Below are positions 1 to 6,223 of a stretch of 6,223 nucleotides of DNA, in pieces. Position 1 is the first letter of the stretch. Each line of letters opens with the position of its first letter. Made by a program: the position numbers and the translations under genes. The stretch comes from an uncultured Eubacteriales bacterium (GTDB lineage Bacteria; Bacillota; Clostridia; Lachnospirales; CAG-274): contig CABVEG010000106.1 in NCBI GenBank assembly GCA_902497185.1, forward strand, positions 1 to 6,223. The letters run 5' to 3'. The notes beneath the pieces were generated by a model. It did no database searches. It had not been told where the DNA came from and worked only from the letters and a program-made list of their open reading frames with translations.

Positions 1-10
1 TTAGTGTATA

Positions 11-28
11 CAGGTTTTTATTAACCTG
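11..28. repeat. Short perfect inverted repeat upstream of gene 1
   Basis: CAGGTT (11-16) and AACCTG (23-28) are perfect reverse complements around a 6-base AT loop, so the RNA could form a 6-bp hairpin ending 9 bases before the AGGAGG site. No T-run follows on the plus strand, so it does not look like an intrinsic terminator of the upstream gene. It could be an operator half-site pair, an mRNA-stabilising hairpin, or chance in AT-rich sequence. Only 10 bases lie upstream, so promoter elements cannot be judged. Confidence 0.3.
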
Positions 29-37
29 ATAAAAATG

Positions 38-43
38 AGGAGG
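38..43 (+). promoter_or_regulatory. Ribosome binding site of gene 1
   Basis: AGGAGG, within GAGGAGGA, sits 5 bases before the ATG at 49. It is a near-consensus Shine-Dalgarno sequence. It fixes the start, because the residues that follow form a signal peptide. Confidence 0.85.
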
Positions 44-48
44 ATTTT

Positions 49-3000
49 ATGAAAAAGGGAATTAGTTTATTTATTTCAATTATTTTATTATTCAATTTTA
101 CTTTACCAACATTAGGCGCAGAAAACAGTGTAAATGATACAAATAATAATGTTAAGGATATTTCTGAATATATTAACCCTGATTACGAAGAATATCTTAA
201 TAAAATTAAGGATTTACCTGAGGAAGAATATAAGGAAAGATTATTGCTTGCTCCTTCAGAGTATACATATAATGAAAAATATGTATCAGATACTGATATG
301 TATGCTGCAAGAGCTTCTTCTTATGCATCAACATATGATTCTATATCAGGTATGTCAATAGATTATGAAAATATATTTGACTATACTTCTCCGGGTCAAA
401 TTGGATGGAGCTTTGCTGCATGTGACGCCTTAGAAATATATTTAAGAAAAAAATGTTCTGTTAAAAAAGATGACTGCAATTTTTCTGCAATTCGTTTAAT
501 GCAGCAAATCAGCAGTACAATTGTACCTGATGAATATGCTATGAAGGATGGGGAGTATGGTACAGGTAATTTTTCATATGCATCAGCTTATTGGATGCGA
601 ACTGAGCATAGTCTTGAAAATGAAAATATTTATGTTACAGATACAATTTCTTTGAGTGATTTGAGCAGATGGTCAAGTGAAGAACAGGCAGATGAAAGAA
701 TAGATTCTATTAAAAATATGGTTAGGAATTATGGCGGTGTATTTGCTCAATGTGAGTTGTATACAGGAGCTTTTGATCAATATTATTCTTCTTATAATAA
801 TAATGAGGGAGGAGAAATACAAACAGGACAAAGTTTAACCGGAGGAATTGTAATAGTTGGTTGGGACGATAACTATGCTGTTAATAAGTTTGGTTCAAGT
901 AAGCCGGATAGCCCAGGTGCGTTTAAGGTAATTACAAATATGAGGGTTGAGCCTGACAGTGGAACATTACAGTTAGGTGCATTTTATATATCTTATGATA
1001 TGGTTAGATTTTTAACAGATGTTTCTGCGATAAAGAAAGCAGTTGCGGAAGCCTATGCAAAGCATACATATGAATATGATAAAAAGGCACATAGAGGAAT
1101 ATCAAATGGAAACACAACTACAAATGTATATGCCAATAAATATGTTAGTACAGGAGATGCTGAAAAAGTAAAGTCAATCACCACATATTGTGAGGTGCCT
1201 AATTCAAACTTTAATGTATATATTAGTAAGGATGGCAGTATGTCAAATTTGCAAAAAGTAAATATACAGGGGGCTTCAAGTAGTGGATATAAAGTATACA
1301 ATATGGGATATGTAACAATGACACTATCTGAGGAGTTAATTATTGATGGTGATTTTACTGTTGCAATTCAGGTAGAAACACCTATGACTTCTGCAAAATC
1401 AATACCACAGGAAATTTTTCCTGTTGACAATTCCAATATTAGCGGGAGATGCTTTATAGCTAATGACATAAGTTCAATAAAAAATGGAAATTACACAGAT
1501 TGTGGCAGCAGAAATAATATAATAAAGGTTAATGTTAGTGGTGCAGATATACAGTGGAAATTTGACGATAGTGAATTTAACCAAATTAAGAATAGCACAG
1601 TTACTGACAAAGCTATAAAGGGACTGCATATTAACGGTAGTATAGGATTTTCCGATTCAAATAAAAGGATTAAGGGTACAACGTTTTATAATTATGCATT
1701 AATGACGAAAACAAATAACTATAAAAATAAATCACTTAGCTTTTATGTTAATGGTCCAAGTAAAATATATGTAGTAGGAAAATCTAATAGTGAGAATATA
1801 ACAAGAAGAATAGCTGTGTATTCAGATAGTACAAAAGAAACCGAATATATAAATATGTCATCCCCTAATGGTTACAGCTATAGCTATGACGGAGGTGCAG
1901 GTTACATATATTTATATTCTGTGGATGATAATATACGAATATATAGTGTAGCAGTTGAAGGTTATGACGAGGATGATTGGTATCCTTTAGATGATGGAGA
2001 TCAAATAGAATGGGATTTTTCTGATTTATATACAAATATAACAAGTGCAACGGGTTTAGCAAGGATAACAGAAAATATAGAATATAATGGTATGTATTTA
2101 TATGCTGATACTAATAATTATATGGTAGCTGTTAAAAACGAAAGTACATCCAAAAATGGATACAGATATTATTATGGTTTAGACTTAGAAGGCAGCGGCT
2201 CTGACAGTTATAGAACCATTGCTTTTGATGTTAAGCCTGAATCAGATTTATATATTACGGCAAGAACATCAGCAGCAGCAACAGGAGAATTGTATTTAAC
2301 AAATAAATATGGCTGTGACTTAGATACGGATATAAATAAAGAAAGTCTTACAATAAGCTCTAATATTGAAACCTATAAGATTCATTACAACGGTTACGGG
2401 GAAAGAGTTTATTTAAGGTCTAAAGACAGCGGAATAAGGATAATGAATATTGTTGTTGATTCATTTAATGAATATGGTGCTGATGAGCATAGCTTAAATC
2501 CGAGCAATATAGATGATTTAGCTGTTGGAAGTACTATAACTAATAAGGCTATAAATGATTATCGAATTTTGGGAATTGAAGAAAAGCCTGCGCAAATAAT
2601 TGCGTCTACTGAAACAGAATATACTAAAGCGATAAGATTAATGAGTGCAGAACATTTTGAAAGGTGCGGAAAAATAAGTTTCACTATAGGTGACAGTCGT
2701 GGTACTAAGAGTTCAAATCCCGTCAGAAAAATAAGAGTGAAAGCTAAGTCTACAGTAAACGGTTCGTTGCTTGTATTAGCTGATAAATATGGCTATGTAA
2801 TTGGTACAAAAACTCTTTCAACAAGCTTGAATGAATATGTATTCGATTATACGGACGATGAAAGTAAATTATATTTGTTTTCATATAATAGAGGCAGTCA
2901 AAGTTTTGTTGATATTTACAGTATTTCTAAAACAGATGTTAATTACTATACTGATGATAGCACAATAACTCTGAGTATGGATGATAACGGCTGCGGAAAT

Positions 3001-3288
3001 TGTATTTTATCTGTTAACAATATACCGGATTTAAGTAGATACACTTTTAAAATTTTATTTGACAAAACAGAGTTATCATATGCAGGATTTGATATTACAC
3101 CAAAATTAAATAATACCGCTATTGTAAGTGATATTGCAAGTGTGTCAAACAGCACAGGTTGTGTGACTATAATGTTTAACAAAGCTGACAAAATGAATTG
3201 GTCAGGAATATTGGGTATGGTAAAATTTAATTTTGTGGGAGATACAGAAGAATCAGAAGTTAAATTAGTTGCAGATAAAACACGTTAG
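49..3288 (+). CDS. Secreted C1A-peptidase-like (probable pseudoenzyme) protein with lectin-like, CBM-like and cohesin-like domains
   Basis: This is a 1079-residue exported multidomain protein. Residues 1-24 are a signal peptide: KK start, hydrophobic core ISLFISIILLFNF, and a likely cut after LGA. Residues 41-74 keep the short pre-domain of clostridial lectin-like C1 peptidases (NP at 43-44 followed by an acidic helix, then PS at 69-70). Residues about 105-320 resemble the papain-type fold (WSFAACDALE at 120-129, VGWDDNYA at 270-277, FYISYD at 312-317), but the catalytic Cys, His and Asn positions are not conserved. A lectin-like domain follows at about 341-498, then three related beta-rich modules (about 501-640, 653-806, 815-960) and a cohesin-like sandwich (about 971-1079). 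There is no LPXTG motif, SLH domain, dockerin or C-terminal membrane helix, so the product is probably released or held by non-covalent binding. It lies 12 bases before the RHS gene, probably in the same transcript. The family assignment is fairly secure; binding rather than proteolysis is inferred. Confidence 0.85.
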   Translation: MKKGISLFISIILLFNFTLPTLGAENSVNDTNNNVKDISEYINPDYEEYLNKIKDLPEEEYKERLLLAPSEYTYNEKYVSDTDMYAARASSYASTYDSISGMSIDYENIFDYTSPGQIGWSFAACDALEIYLRKKCSVKKDDCNFSAIRLMQQISSTIVPDEYAMKDGEYGTGNFSYASAYWMRTEHSLENENIYVTDTISLSDLSRWSSEEQADERIDSIKNMVRNYGGVFAQCELYTGAFDQYYSSYNNNEGGEIQTGQSLTGGIVIVGWDDNYAVNKFGSSKPDSPGAFKVITNMRVEPDSGTLQLGAFYISYDMVRFLTDVSAIKKAVAEAYAKHTYEYDKKAHRGISNGNTTTNVYANKYVSTGDAEKVKSITTYCEVPNSNFNVYISKDGSMSNLQKVNIQGASSSGYKVYNMGYVTMTLSEELIIDGDFTVAIQVETPMTSAKSIPQEIFPVDNSNISGRCFIANDISSIKNGNYTDCGSRNNIIKVNVSGADIQWKFDDSEFNQIKNSTVTDKAIKGLHINGSIGFSDSNKRIKGTTFYNYALMTKTNNYKNKSLSFYVNGPSKIYVVGKSNSENITRRIAVYSDSTKETEYINMSSPNGYSYSYDGGAGYIYLYSVDDNIRIYSVAVEGYDEDDWYPLDDGDQIEWDFSDLYTNITSATGLARITENIEYNGMYLYADTNNYMVAVKNESTSKNGYRYYYGLDLEGSGSDSYRTIAFDVKPESDLYITARTSAAATGELYLTNKYGCDLDTDINKESLTISSNIETYKIHYNGYGERVYLRSKDSGIRIMNIVVDSFNEYGADEHSLNPSNIDDLAVGSTITNKAINDYRILGIEEKPAQIIASTETEYTKAIRLMSAEHFERCGKISFTIGDSRGTKSSNPVRKIRVKAKSTVNGSLLVLADKYGYVIGTKTLSTSLNEYVFDYTDDESKLYLFSYNRGSQSFVDIYSISKTDVNYYTDDSTITLSMDDNGCGNCILSVNNIPDLSRYTFKILFDKTELSYAGFDITPKLNNTAIVSDIASVSNSTGCVTIMFNKADKMNWSGILGMVKFNFVGDTEESEVKLVADKTR
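361..1008 (+). other. Degenerate papain-like (C1A) domain of gene 1, residues ~105-320
   Basis: Active relatives carry a Q-x-x-x-x-x-C-W-[AS]-F-A motif, then NHAV-x-IVGWDDNY, then AW-x-VKNSWG followed by GYFYISYYD. Here the first motif is GQIGWSFAA, with Gly119 directly before Trp120 where the nucleophile should be. The second is TGGIVIVGWDDNY, with Gly265 in the histidine position. The third is AFKVITNMR, with Thr296 in the asparagine position (Asn297 is one off), and the SWG glycine-tryptophan turn is missing. The framework residues around each site remain, so this looks like a preserved fold with a lost active site. Four cysteines (125, 136, 143, 235) could form disulfides outside the cell. 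The alignment was done by eye; a shifted alignment could rescue at most one catalytic residue. Confidence 0.72.
1069..1542 (+). other. Lectin-like beta-sandwich domain of gene 1, residues ~341-498
   Basis: The domain opens with YEYDKKAHRG (341-350), matching the Y-x-YD-x-x-G entry of the lectin-like domain that follows C1A peptidases in clostridial surface proteins. The expected succession is present: ANKYVSTGDAEKVKSITTYC (exposed strand, then the 'changes over time' strand), FNVYIS, GYKVYNMGYVTMTL, then DGDFTVAIQVETP, SGRCFIAND and a final IIKVNVSG strand. Known members have been linked to ligand or cell-wall association, but the ligand here is unknown. The order peptidase then lectin-like domain supports common ancestry of the first half of gene 1 with active clostridial surface peptidases. 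Confidence 0.65.
1549..2928 (+). repeat. Three diverged beta-rich modules of gene 1, residues ~501-640, 653-806, 815-960
   Basis: Modules 1 and 2 begin IQWKFDD and IEWDFSD; module 3 has lost the tryptophan. Each then has a region reading roughly 'thr-x-x-ala-ile ... gly-leu/met-x-ile/leu', a middle strand pair (SLSFYVNGPSKIYVVGKS, TIAFDVKPESDLYITART, KIRVKAKSTVNGSLLVLA), and an end pair (GYIYLYSVDDNIRIYSVAV, RVYLRSKDSGIRIMNIVV, KLYLFSYNRGSQSFVDIYSI). The pattern recalls the beta-sandwich modules attached to clostridial pectate lyases and other polysaccharide enzymes, so glycan binding is plausible. Repetition is seen at protein level only; there is no obvious DNA-level repeat, implying old duplications. 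Module boundaries are approximate. Confidence 0.6.
2959..3285 (+). other. Cohesin-like C-terminal domain of gene 1, residues ~971-1079
   Basis: STITLSMDDNG opens a strand-rich segment. It continues with LSRYTFKILFDKTELSYAG (a cohesin-type 'tyr-x-phe-x-ile-x-phe/tyr-asp-x-x-x-leu' strand pair ending at Leu1009), CVTIMFNKAD, and WSGILGMVKFNFVG, matching the typical 'ser-gly-x-leu-x-x-val-x-phe' late strand. It ends with SEVKLVADKTR. The fold is likely cohesin or cohesin-like. Whether it binds a dockerin is unknown; such domains also occur outside cellulosomes in Clostridia. No dockerin is visible in either protein within the window. Confidence 0.5.
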
Positions 3289-3295
3289 AGGGGTG
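3289..3295 (+). promoter_or_regulatory. Ribosome binding site of gene 2
   Basis: AGGGGTG lies 5 bases before the ATG at 3301, starting immediately after the TAG stop of gene 1 (3286-3288). There is no room for a promoter or terminator between the genes, so gene 2 is probably co-transcribed and may benefit from ribosomes finishing gene 1. Confidence 0.7.
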
Positions 3296-3300
3296 AATTT

Positions 3301-6223
3301 ATGAGGAATATATTAAAAAGAACAGCTTTTATTCTTGCATTTATATTAATGACGGAATCAGTAATGGCAAATACTGATATGAGCTTTATTGACAGTGATG
3401 ATACTGATAATGTAACTTTATTTGAAAACATAATAGATAATGAACACAGCGAGCTTGCTATAGAAACAACTACAGAGGGGCTTATTGGAGAAGATGTGGT
3501 TGAATCTTCTGCCGGTGTTATTTTAAATTTATTATTAAAAATAAGAGAGTTAAGAAGTTGTGTGGTAAGGGACGGTGTTGTTTCAGATTCAGCAATAGAT
3601 TATGAAATTGAGGACAACAACTTTCCGGATAAAATCAAAGGCTTACTTAATGATAGATATTTTGAGCTAAATGAAACAGAGAGATTTTTCATTAATCAAT
3701 ATTTGTATGTCAGAGAAGATACTATGACAATTTGCGGAGAACAGGGCTTAGACATTGAAATGTCAATACCGTATGCTTTGATTATGCAGATTTTAAATGT
3801 TGATTTTGAAGATGCAAAAGCTATGGTTATAGTTAATGAAAGCGAAAAATCAGCTGTTGAGCAGGCTTATAACTTTGGCGAGCTTTTTGCAGATTATGGT
3901 ATTTTTTCGGATGAAGAAGTAAAAAGAGAATTTACTGATTATGCTTTAGCTGGCTATACGGCTGAAGAGGTATTTAATGCTTATGCGTTTTCTTTGCTTA
4001 TAAATAAAGATTTATCTGAAGTTATTTATGATAAGTATAACATTGTTTCAGAAAGAACAGCTGTTTTAAGAGAATATGAAGATATAATGGAAAAATATTC
4101 TATAAGGCAGGAGGCAATAGAGGACTATTTAAATTCAGGCTATCTATCAGAGGATACAGATACAGAAATTGAAGATATGAAAAAGGCTTTGAAAGATAAT
4201 AATGTATCCTTATATAGTGTAGATGGTGGAAGTAATTTTGATGTCGGATATGATGCAACTTTTAAAGAGGGTGCATTAAGTTATGTAAATGGTATAAATG
4301 ATAGTGTTGATCCATGTACAGGCTCTTTGTCTTATACTGAAAATGTGTGTAGCCTACTGGGAGTAAACGGACTGGACTTGAATTTGACATTAACGTATAC
4401 ATCAAATTCAACAAATACGGCTAAAAGTATTGACAGTCGAGTTAATATTGCAAGTAACTGGAGATACAATATTCCATATATTACAAGTAAAGATGGAACT
4501 ATTCCTGAAAGTTCTCCAAAATATCTTACACTTGAAGATGGTTCTACATATGAATTGTTAAACTTTGGCAACTATTATGCCCCAACCATATGTTATACCG
4601 ATGAGCTTAAACTATATAAAGACACCTCTGCACAGGGAGGTAGTACATCTGCTTTTAAATTAACTCACAAAAATGGAAATGTACAGTATTTTGATTCAAA
4701 TGGTAGGTGGTTATCAACAATTAACAGATTTGGCAATAAAATATCGGTTATAGAACAATCATCCGGCGGAAAATTAATTATTGAAGATACAGTTGGCAGA
4801 AGAATATCTATAATCTCAACAAGTTCAGGAAATATAAAAACTCAGGTTGTTACAACACCTGATGGACAAAAAACAACATTTAAATATGTACAGGAACTTT
4901 ACGATGGACATAAAAAAAGCAAGCTCGTAAGCAAAACAGACGCTGTTGGAAATACAACAACATTTACATATATGGTTAGTGATGATGATAATTTCAAAAA
5001 TGCTCTTTTAACAACAATAAAATTTCCTACAGGTTTAGAAAACTATTACGAGTATAGCTTTGAAAATATAATAGATATTAAGCGGGGTTTTGATATGTTT
5101 ACAGGCGATTGGTCTGTAAGTATGGAAGTTGGTGAATATGATTATGCCAGAGTTGAAAAATCATATATGAAGGAAGCCGGTTCTACATCTGCAATAAATT
5201 TAAAAAACTATTCATATAATGGCAGTTATATGCAAGCAGGCTATTACTATTATGTTTTTTGTCAATGTAAATTTAAAGTTAGAAAAAAAGTATATATTGT
5301 AGATGAATCCGGTAATTATATTTATGATGAAGAAGGGCATATAAAGACGAAAGAAATGGATATTTATGTTAATGATTGTGATTGTGTGTATTATCATAAT
5401 AATGGTTGGTATTGTAACCATAACTGTGAAAACGTTTGTCCAATGGTTAATAATTCAAAGTATACATATAATACTAAAGTGACTGAAGAAAATGGCAGAA
5501 ACTATGTATATACATTTAATCAATTAAATCAAAATATAAAAATTGAAGAATATTTAAATAATACTTTATCAAGTAAAATAGCAACGGAGTATATATATAA
5601 TGATATTGCATTTAATTTACCAAAAACCATAACATATGAAAATTGTGAAAATGGCTCTGTTGTTTCAAGTTTTACGGAAAATTATACATATACAGATTTA
5701 TATGACACCAAATCAAAAATCGTAAAACAAGGCAGTAATACTTTATCAAAAGTAGAATACGAATATGATTATGATAGCAACAGCAGTAAATACTATGGTA
5801 TATGCACAAAGACTAAAACAAAAATGAATAATAGTACTGATATTATACAAACAAATGAGTTATTAAACAGCAGTACCTCTTTATTCAACAATATGGCAAT
5901 AAGTGAAACAACTGTCACAAGGAATGGTATAGAGGAAAGTCATACTATATATGATTATGCCTATGACAAAAGCTATGAATTTCCTGATTGCAGATTAATG
6001 GCAAAGACCTATTATGCATTAGACAGCAGCAATAATTCCATAAAAAATATAAGTGAGGTTTATACTTATGAGGAGGGCTATGCAAATCCAACAGAGATAA
6101 GCTATCAAGTAAGTAAGGGCGGAACCTCATTGTTACAGAATTATAATACCTACTGCACTTATGATAACAATGAACGAATAATTTCTGTACGAAATGCAGA
6201 AAACTACTTGACAAAATACAAAT
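3301..6223 (+). CDS. RHS/YD-repeat exported protein, 3' end beyond window
   Basis: The frame is open from ATG 3301 to the window edge, 974 codons without a stop, so only the N-terminal part is seen. Residues 1-23 form a signal peptide (RNILKR, core TAFILAFILM, likely cut after VMA). Residues about 24-300 are acidic and mostly helical. The RHS core is announced by SVDPCTGSLSY (335-345) and GVNGLDLNLTLTYTSNS (354-370), the usual 'val-asp-pro-x-thr-gly' and 'gly-leu-asp-leu ... tyr-x-ser' signature of Gram-positive RHS proteins. Degenerate YD repeats follow, and a classic one (YDNNERIISVRN, from 954) begins at the edge. Such proteins form a large beta-shell and often enclose a variable C-terminal toxin or act as wall-associated proteins; neither can be tested here. 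A cysteine-rich insert lies at 654-713. Family call strong, role unknown. Confidence 0.9.
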   Translation, partial: MRNILKRTAFILAFILMTESVMANTDMSFIDSDDTDNVTLFENIIDNEHSELAIETTTEGLIGEDVVESSAGVILNLLLKIRELRSCVVRDGVVSDSAIDYEIEDNNFPDKIKGLLNDRYFELNETERFFINQYLYVREDTMTICGEQGLDIEMSIPYALIMQILNVDFEDAKAMVIVNESEKSAVEQAYNFGELFADYGIFSDEEVKREFTDYALAGYTAEEVFNAYAFSLLINKDLSEVIYDKYNIVSERTAVLREYEDIMEKYSIRQEAIEDYLNSGYLSEDTDTEIEDMKKALKDNNVSLYSVDGGSNFDVGYDATFKEGALSYVNGINDSVDPCTGSLSYTENVCSLLGVNGLDLNLTLTYTSNSTNTAKSIDSRVNIASNWRYNIPYITSKDGTIPESSPKYLTLEDGSTYELLNFGNYYAPTICYTDELKLYKDTSAQGGSTSAFKLTHKNGNVQYFDSNGRWLSTINRFGNKISVIEQSSGGKLIIEDTVGRRISIISTSSGNIKTQVVTTPDGQKTTFKYVQELYDGHKKSKLVSKTDAVGNTTTFTYMVSDDDNFKNALLTTIKFPTGLENYYEYSFENIIDIKRGFDMFTGDWSVSMEVGEYDYARVEKSYMKEAGSTSAINLKNYSYNGSYMQAGYYYYVFCQCKFKVRKKVYIVDESGNYIYDEEGHIKTKEMDIYVNDCDCVYYHNNGWYCNHNCENVCPMVNNSKYTYNTKVTEENGRNYVYTFNQLNQNIKIEEYLNNTLSSKIATEYIYNDIAFNLPKTITYENCENGSVVSSFTENYTYTDLYDTKSKIVKQGSNTLSKVEYEYDYDSNSSKYYGICTKTKTKMNNSTDIIQTNELLNSSTSLFNNMAISETTVTRNGIEESHTIYDYAYDKSYEFPDCRLMAKTYYALDSSNNSIKNISEVYTYEEGYANPTEISYQVSKGGTSLLQNYNTYCTYDNNERIISVRNAENYLTKYK
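3370..4200 (+). other. Helical N-terminal domain of the RHS protein, residues ~24-300
   Basis: This mature N-terminal stretch is rich in Glu/Asp with amphipathic helix spacing and little beta character, unlike the strand-rich RHS core after it. It contains helix-loop units such as YGIFSDEEVKREFTDYALAG (199-218) followed by YTAEEVFNAYAFS (219-231), and later YSIRQEAIEDYLNSGYLSED (266-285), which share a 'gly-tyr-[thr/leu]-[ala/ser]-glu' turn and hint at a repeated helical hairpin. Similar 'gly-tyr-x-x-glu-glu-[val/ile]' helices occur ahead of the RHS core in other Firmicute RHS proteins. Its function is not known; attachment or delivery are possibilities. No specific domain recognised. Confidence 0.5.
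4309..4410 (+). other. RHS core entry motif, residues 337-370
   Basis: DPCTGSLSYTENVC followed by GLDLNLTLTYTSNS marks the start of the RHS beta-shell. In relatives the motif reads roughly 'val-asp-pro-x-thr-gly-asn-leu ... leu-pro-gly-x-x-gly-leu-asp-leu-x-[leu/ile]-x-[arg/thr]-x-tyr-asn-ser'. Here Cys339 replaces the usual hydroxyl or aromatic residue and Cys350 lies 11 residues on, so the two could pair. Confidence 0.7.
4687..4971 (+). repeat. Degenerate YD-type repeats, residues 463-557
   Basis: Successive units with the 'tyr/phe-asp-x-x-gly-x-x-x-x-x-ile-x-[asn/asp]-x-x-gly-asn-x-x-x-[phe/tyr]-x-tyr' pattern are visible: YFDSNGRWLSTINRFGNKIS (463-482), TPDGQKTTFKY (519-529) and LVSKTDAVGNTTTFTY (542-557). 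They form the strands of the RHS shell. They are diverged, and no DNA-level repetition is evident. Confidence 0.65.
5260..5439 (+). other. Cysteine-rich insertion in the RHS protein, residues 654-713
   Basis: Seven cysteines fall in 60 residues: a CxC at 654-656, a second CxC at 693-695, then C705, C709 and C713 spaced CxxxCxxxC, with His699 and His707 between. The other 914 residues in view have nine cysteines, well spread. The segment interrupts the YD-like pattern between about residue 590 and 720 and is preceded by a run of four tyrosines (648-651). The spacing could hold a metal ion or form extracellular disulfides. I do not recognise a named domain. Confidence 0.5.

Noticed and set aside
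11..28. Inverted repeat as an intrinsic terminator of the upstream gene
   Set aside because: The stem is only 6 bp and is followed by an A-run and the Shine-Dalgarno site, not by a T-run on the plus strand.
134..361. A 75-residue open frame inside gene 1 on the same strand
   Set aside because: It lies in another frame of a well-supported gene, has no convincing ribosome site, and its Ile/Leu-rich low-complexity product reflects AT-rich out-of-frame codons.
421..423. Cys125 as the catalytic cysteine of the papain-like domain
   Set aside because: It lies five residues after Trp120, whereas in C1A peptidases the nucleophile is directly before this Trp. No His or Asn partner is present at the other two sites either.
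1053..1301. Minus-strand open frame of 82 residues opposite the lectin-like domain
   Set aside because: It is antisense to a coding region with clear domain content and shows no family similarity.
1865..2062. Minus-strand open frame of 65 residues
   Set aside because: It is antisense to gene 1 module 1-2; its His/Tyr/Asn-rich composition is typical of a shadow frame.
2946..3191. Minus-strand open frame of 81 residues with hydrophobic stretches
   Set aside because: It is antisense to the cohesin-like domain; the hydrophobicity is the complement of beta-strand codons rather than a membrane protein.
3286..3301. Genes 1 and 2 as one gene split by a frameshift or nonsense change
   Set aside because: Gene 2 has its own ribosome site and signal peptide, and gene 1 ends at a plausible domain boundary.
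4332..4571. Minus-strand open frame of 79 residues
   Set aside because: It is antisense to the RHS core entry region, with no ribosome site or recognisable domain.
5212..5421. Minus-strand Ile-rich open frame that looks membrane-like
   Set aside because: The Ile-rich product arises from reading AT-rich Tyr/Asn/Asp codons of the RHS gene backwards.
5945..6214. Minus-strand open frame of 89 residues near the right edge
   Set aside because: It is antisense to the continuing RHS frame; Ser/Leu/His/Cys-rich composition and no ribosome site.

Overview
The window is AT-rich by eye, with strongly A/T-ending codons and AGGAGG-type Shine-Dalgarno sites. It carries two consecutive plus-strand genes for large exported proteins and almost no intergenic DNA. 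Base composition, codon use and protein families point to a low-GC Firmicute of the class Clostridia, plausibly an anaerobe from a gut-like or fibre-rich habitat. The habitat is inferred; nothing in the window identifies a species.

Layout. Positions 1-48 are the tail of an upstream region, with a small perfect inverted repeat (11-28) and a strong ribosome binding site. Gene 1 (49-3288, 1079 aa) has a signal peptide, then a domain that reads like the papain-type (C1A) peptidases of clostridial surfaces but lacks the catalytic Cys, His and Asn. A lectin-like beta-sandwich of the kind that follows such peptidases comes next, then three related beta-rich modules that look like carbohydrate-binding domains, and a C-terminal cohesin-like beta-sandwich. 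Only 12 bases separate it from gene 2 (3301 to beyond 6223, at least 974 aa). Gene 2 has its own signal peptide, a mostly helical N-terminal domain, and the opening part of an RHS/YD-repeat protein with an unusual cysteine-rich insertion. Its reading frame is still open at the window edge, just as clear YD repeats begin.

Working together. The tight spacing, shared strand and shared export signals suggest one transcript making a secreted pseudopeptidase/carbohydrate-binding protein and an RHS-family surface or secreted protein. The most interesting reading is that the inactive peptidase fold works as a binding module for a glycan, the cell wall or the RHS partner. That is inference. The two-gene pairing, the loss of all three catalytic residues and the cysteine-rich insert are the points most worth following up. 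Any C-terminal toxin tip and immunity gene would lie outside the window.
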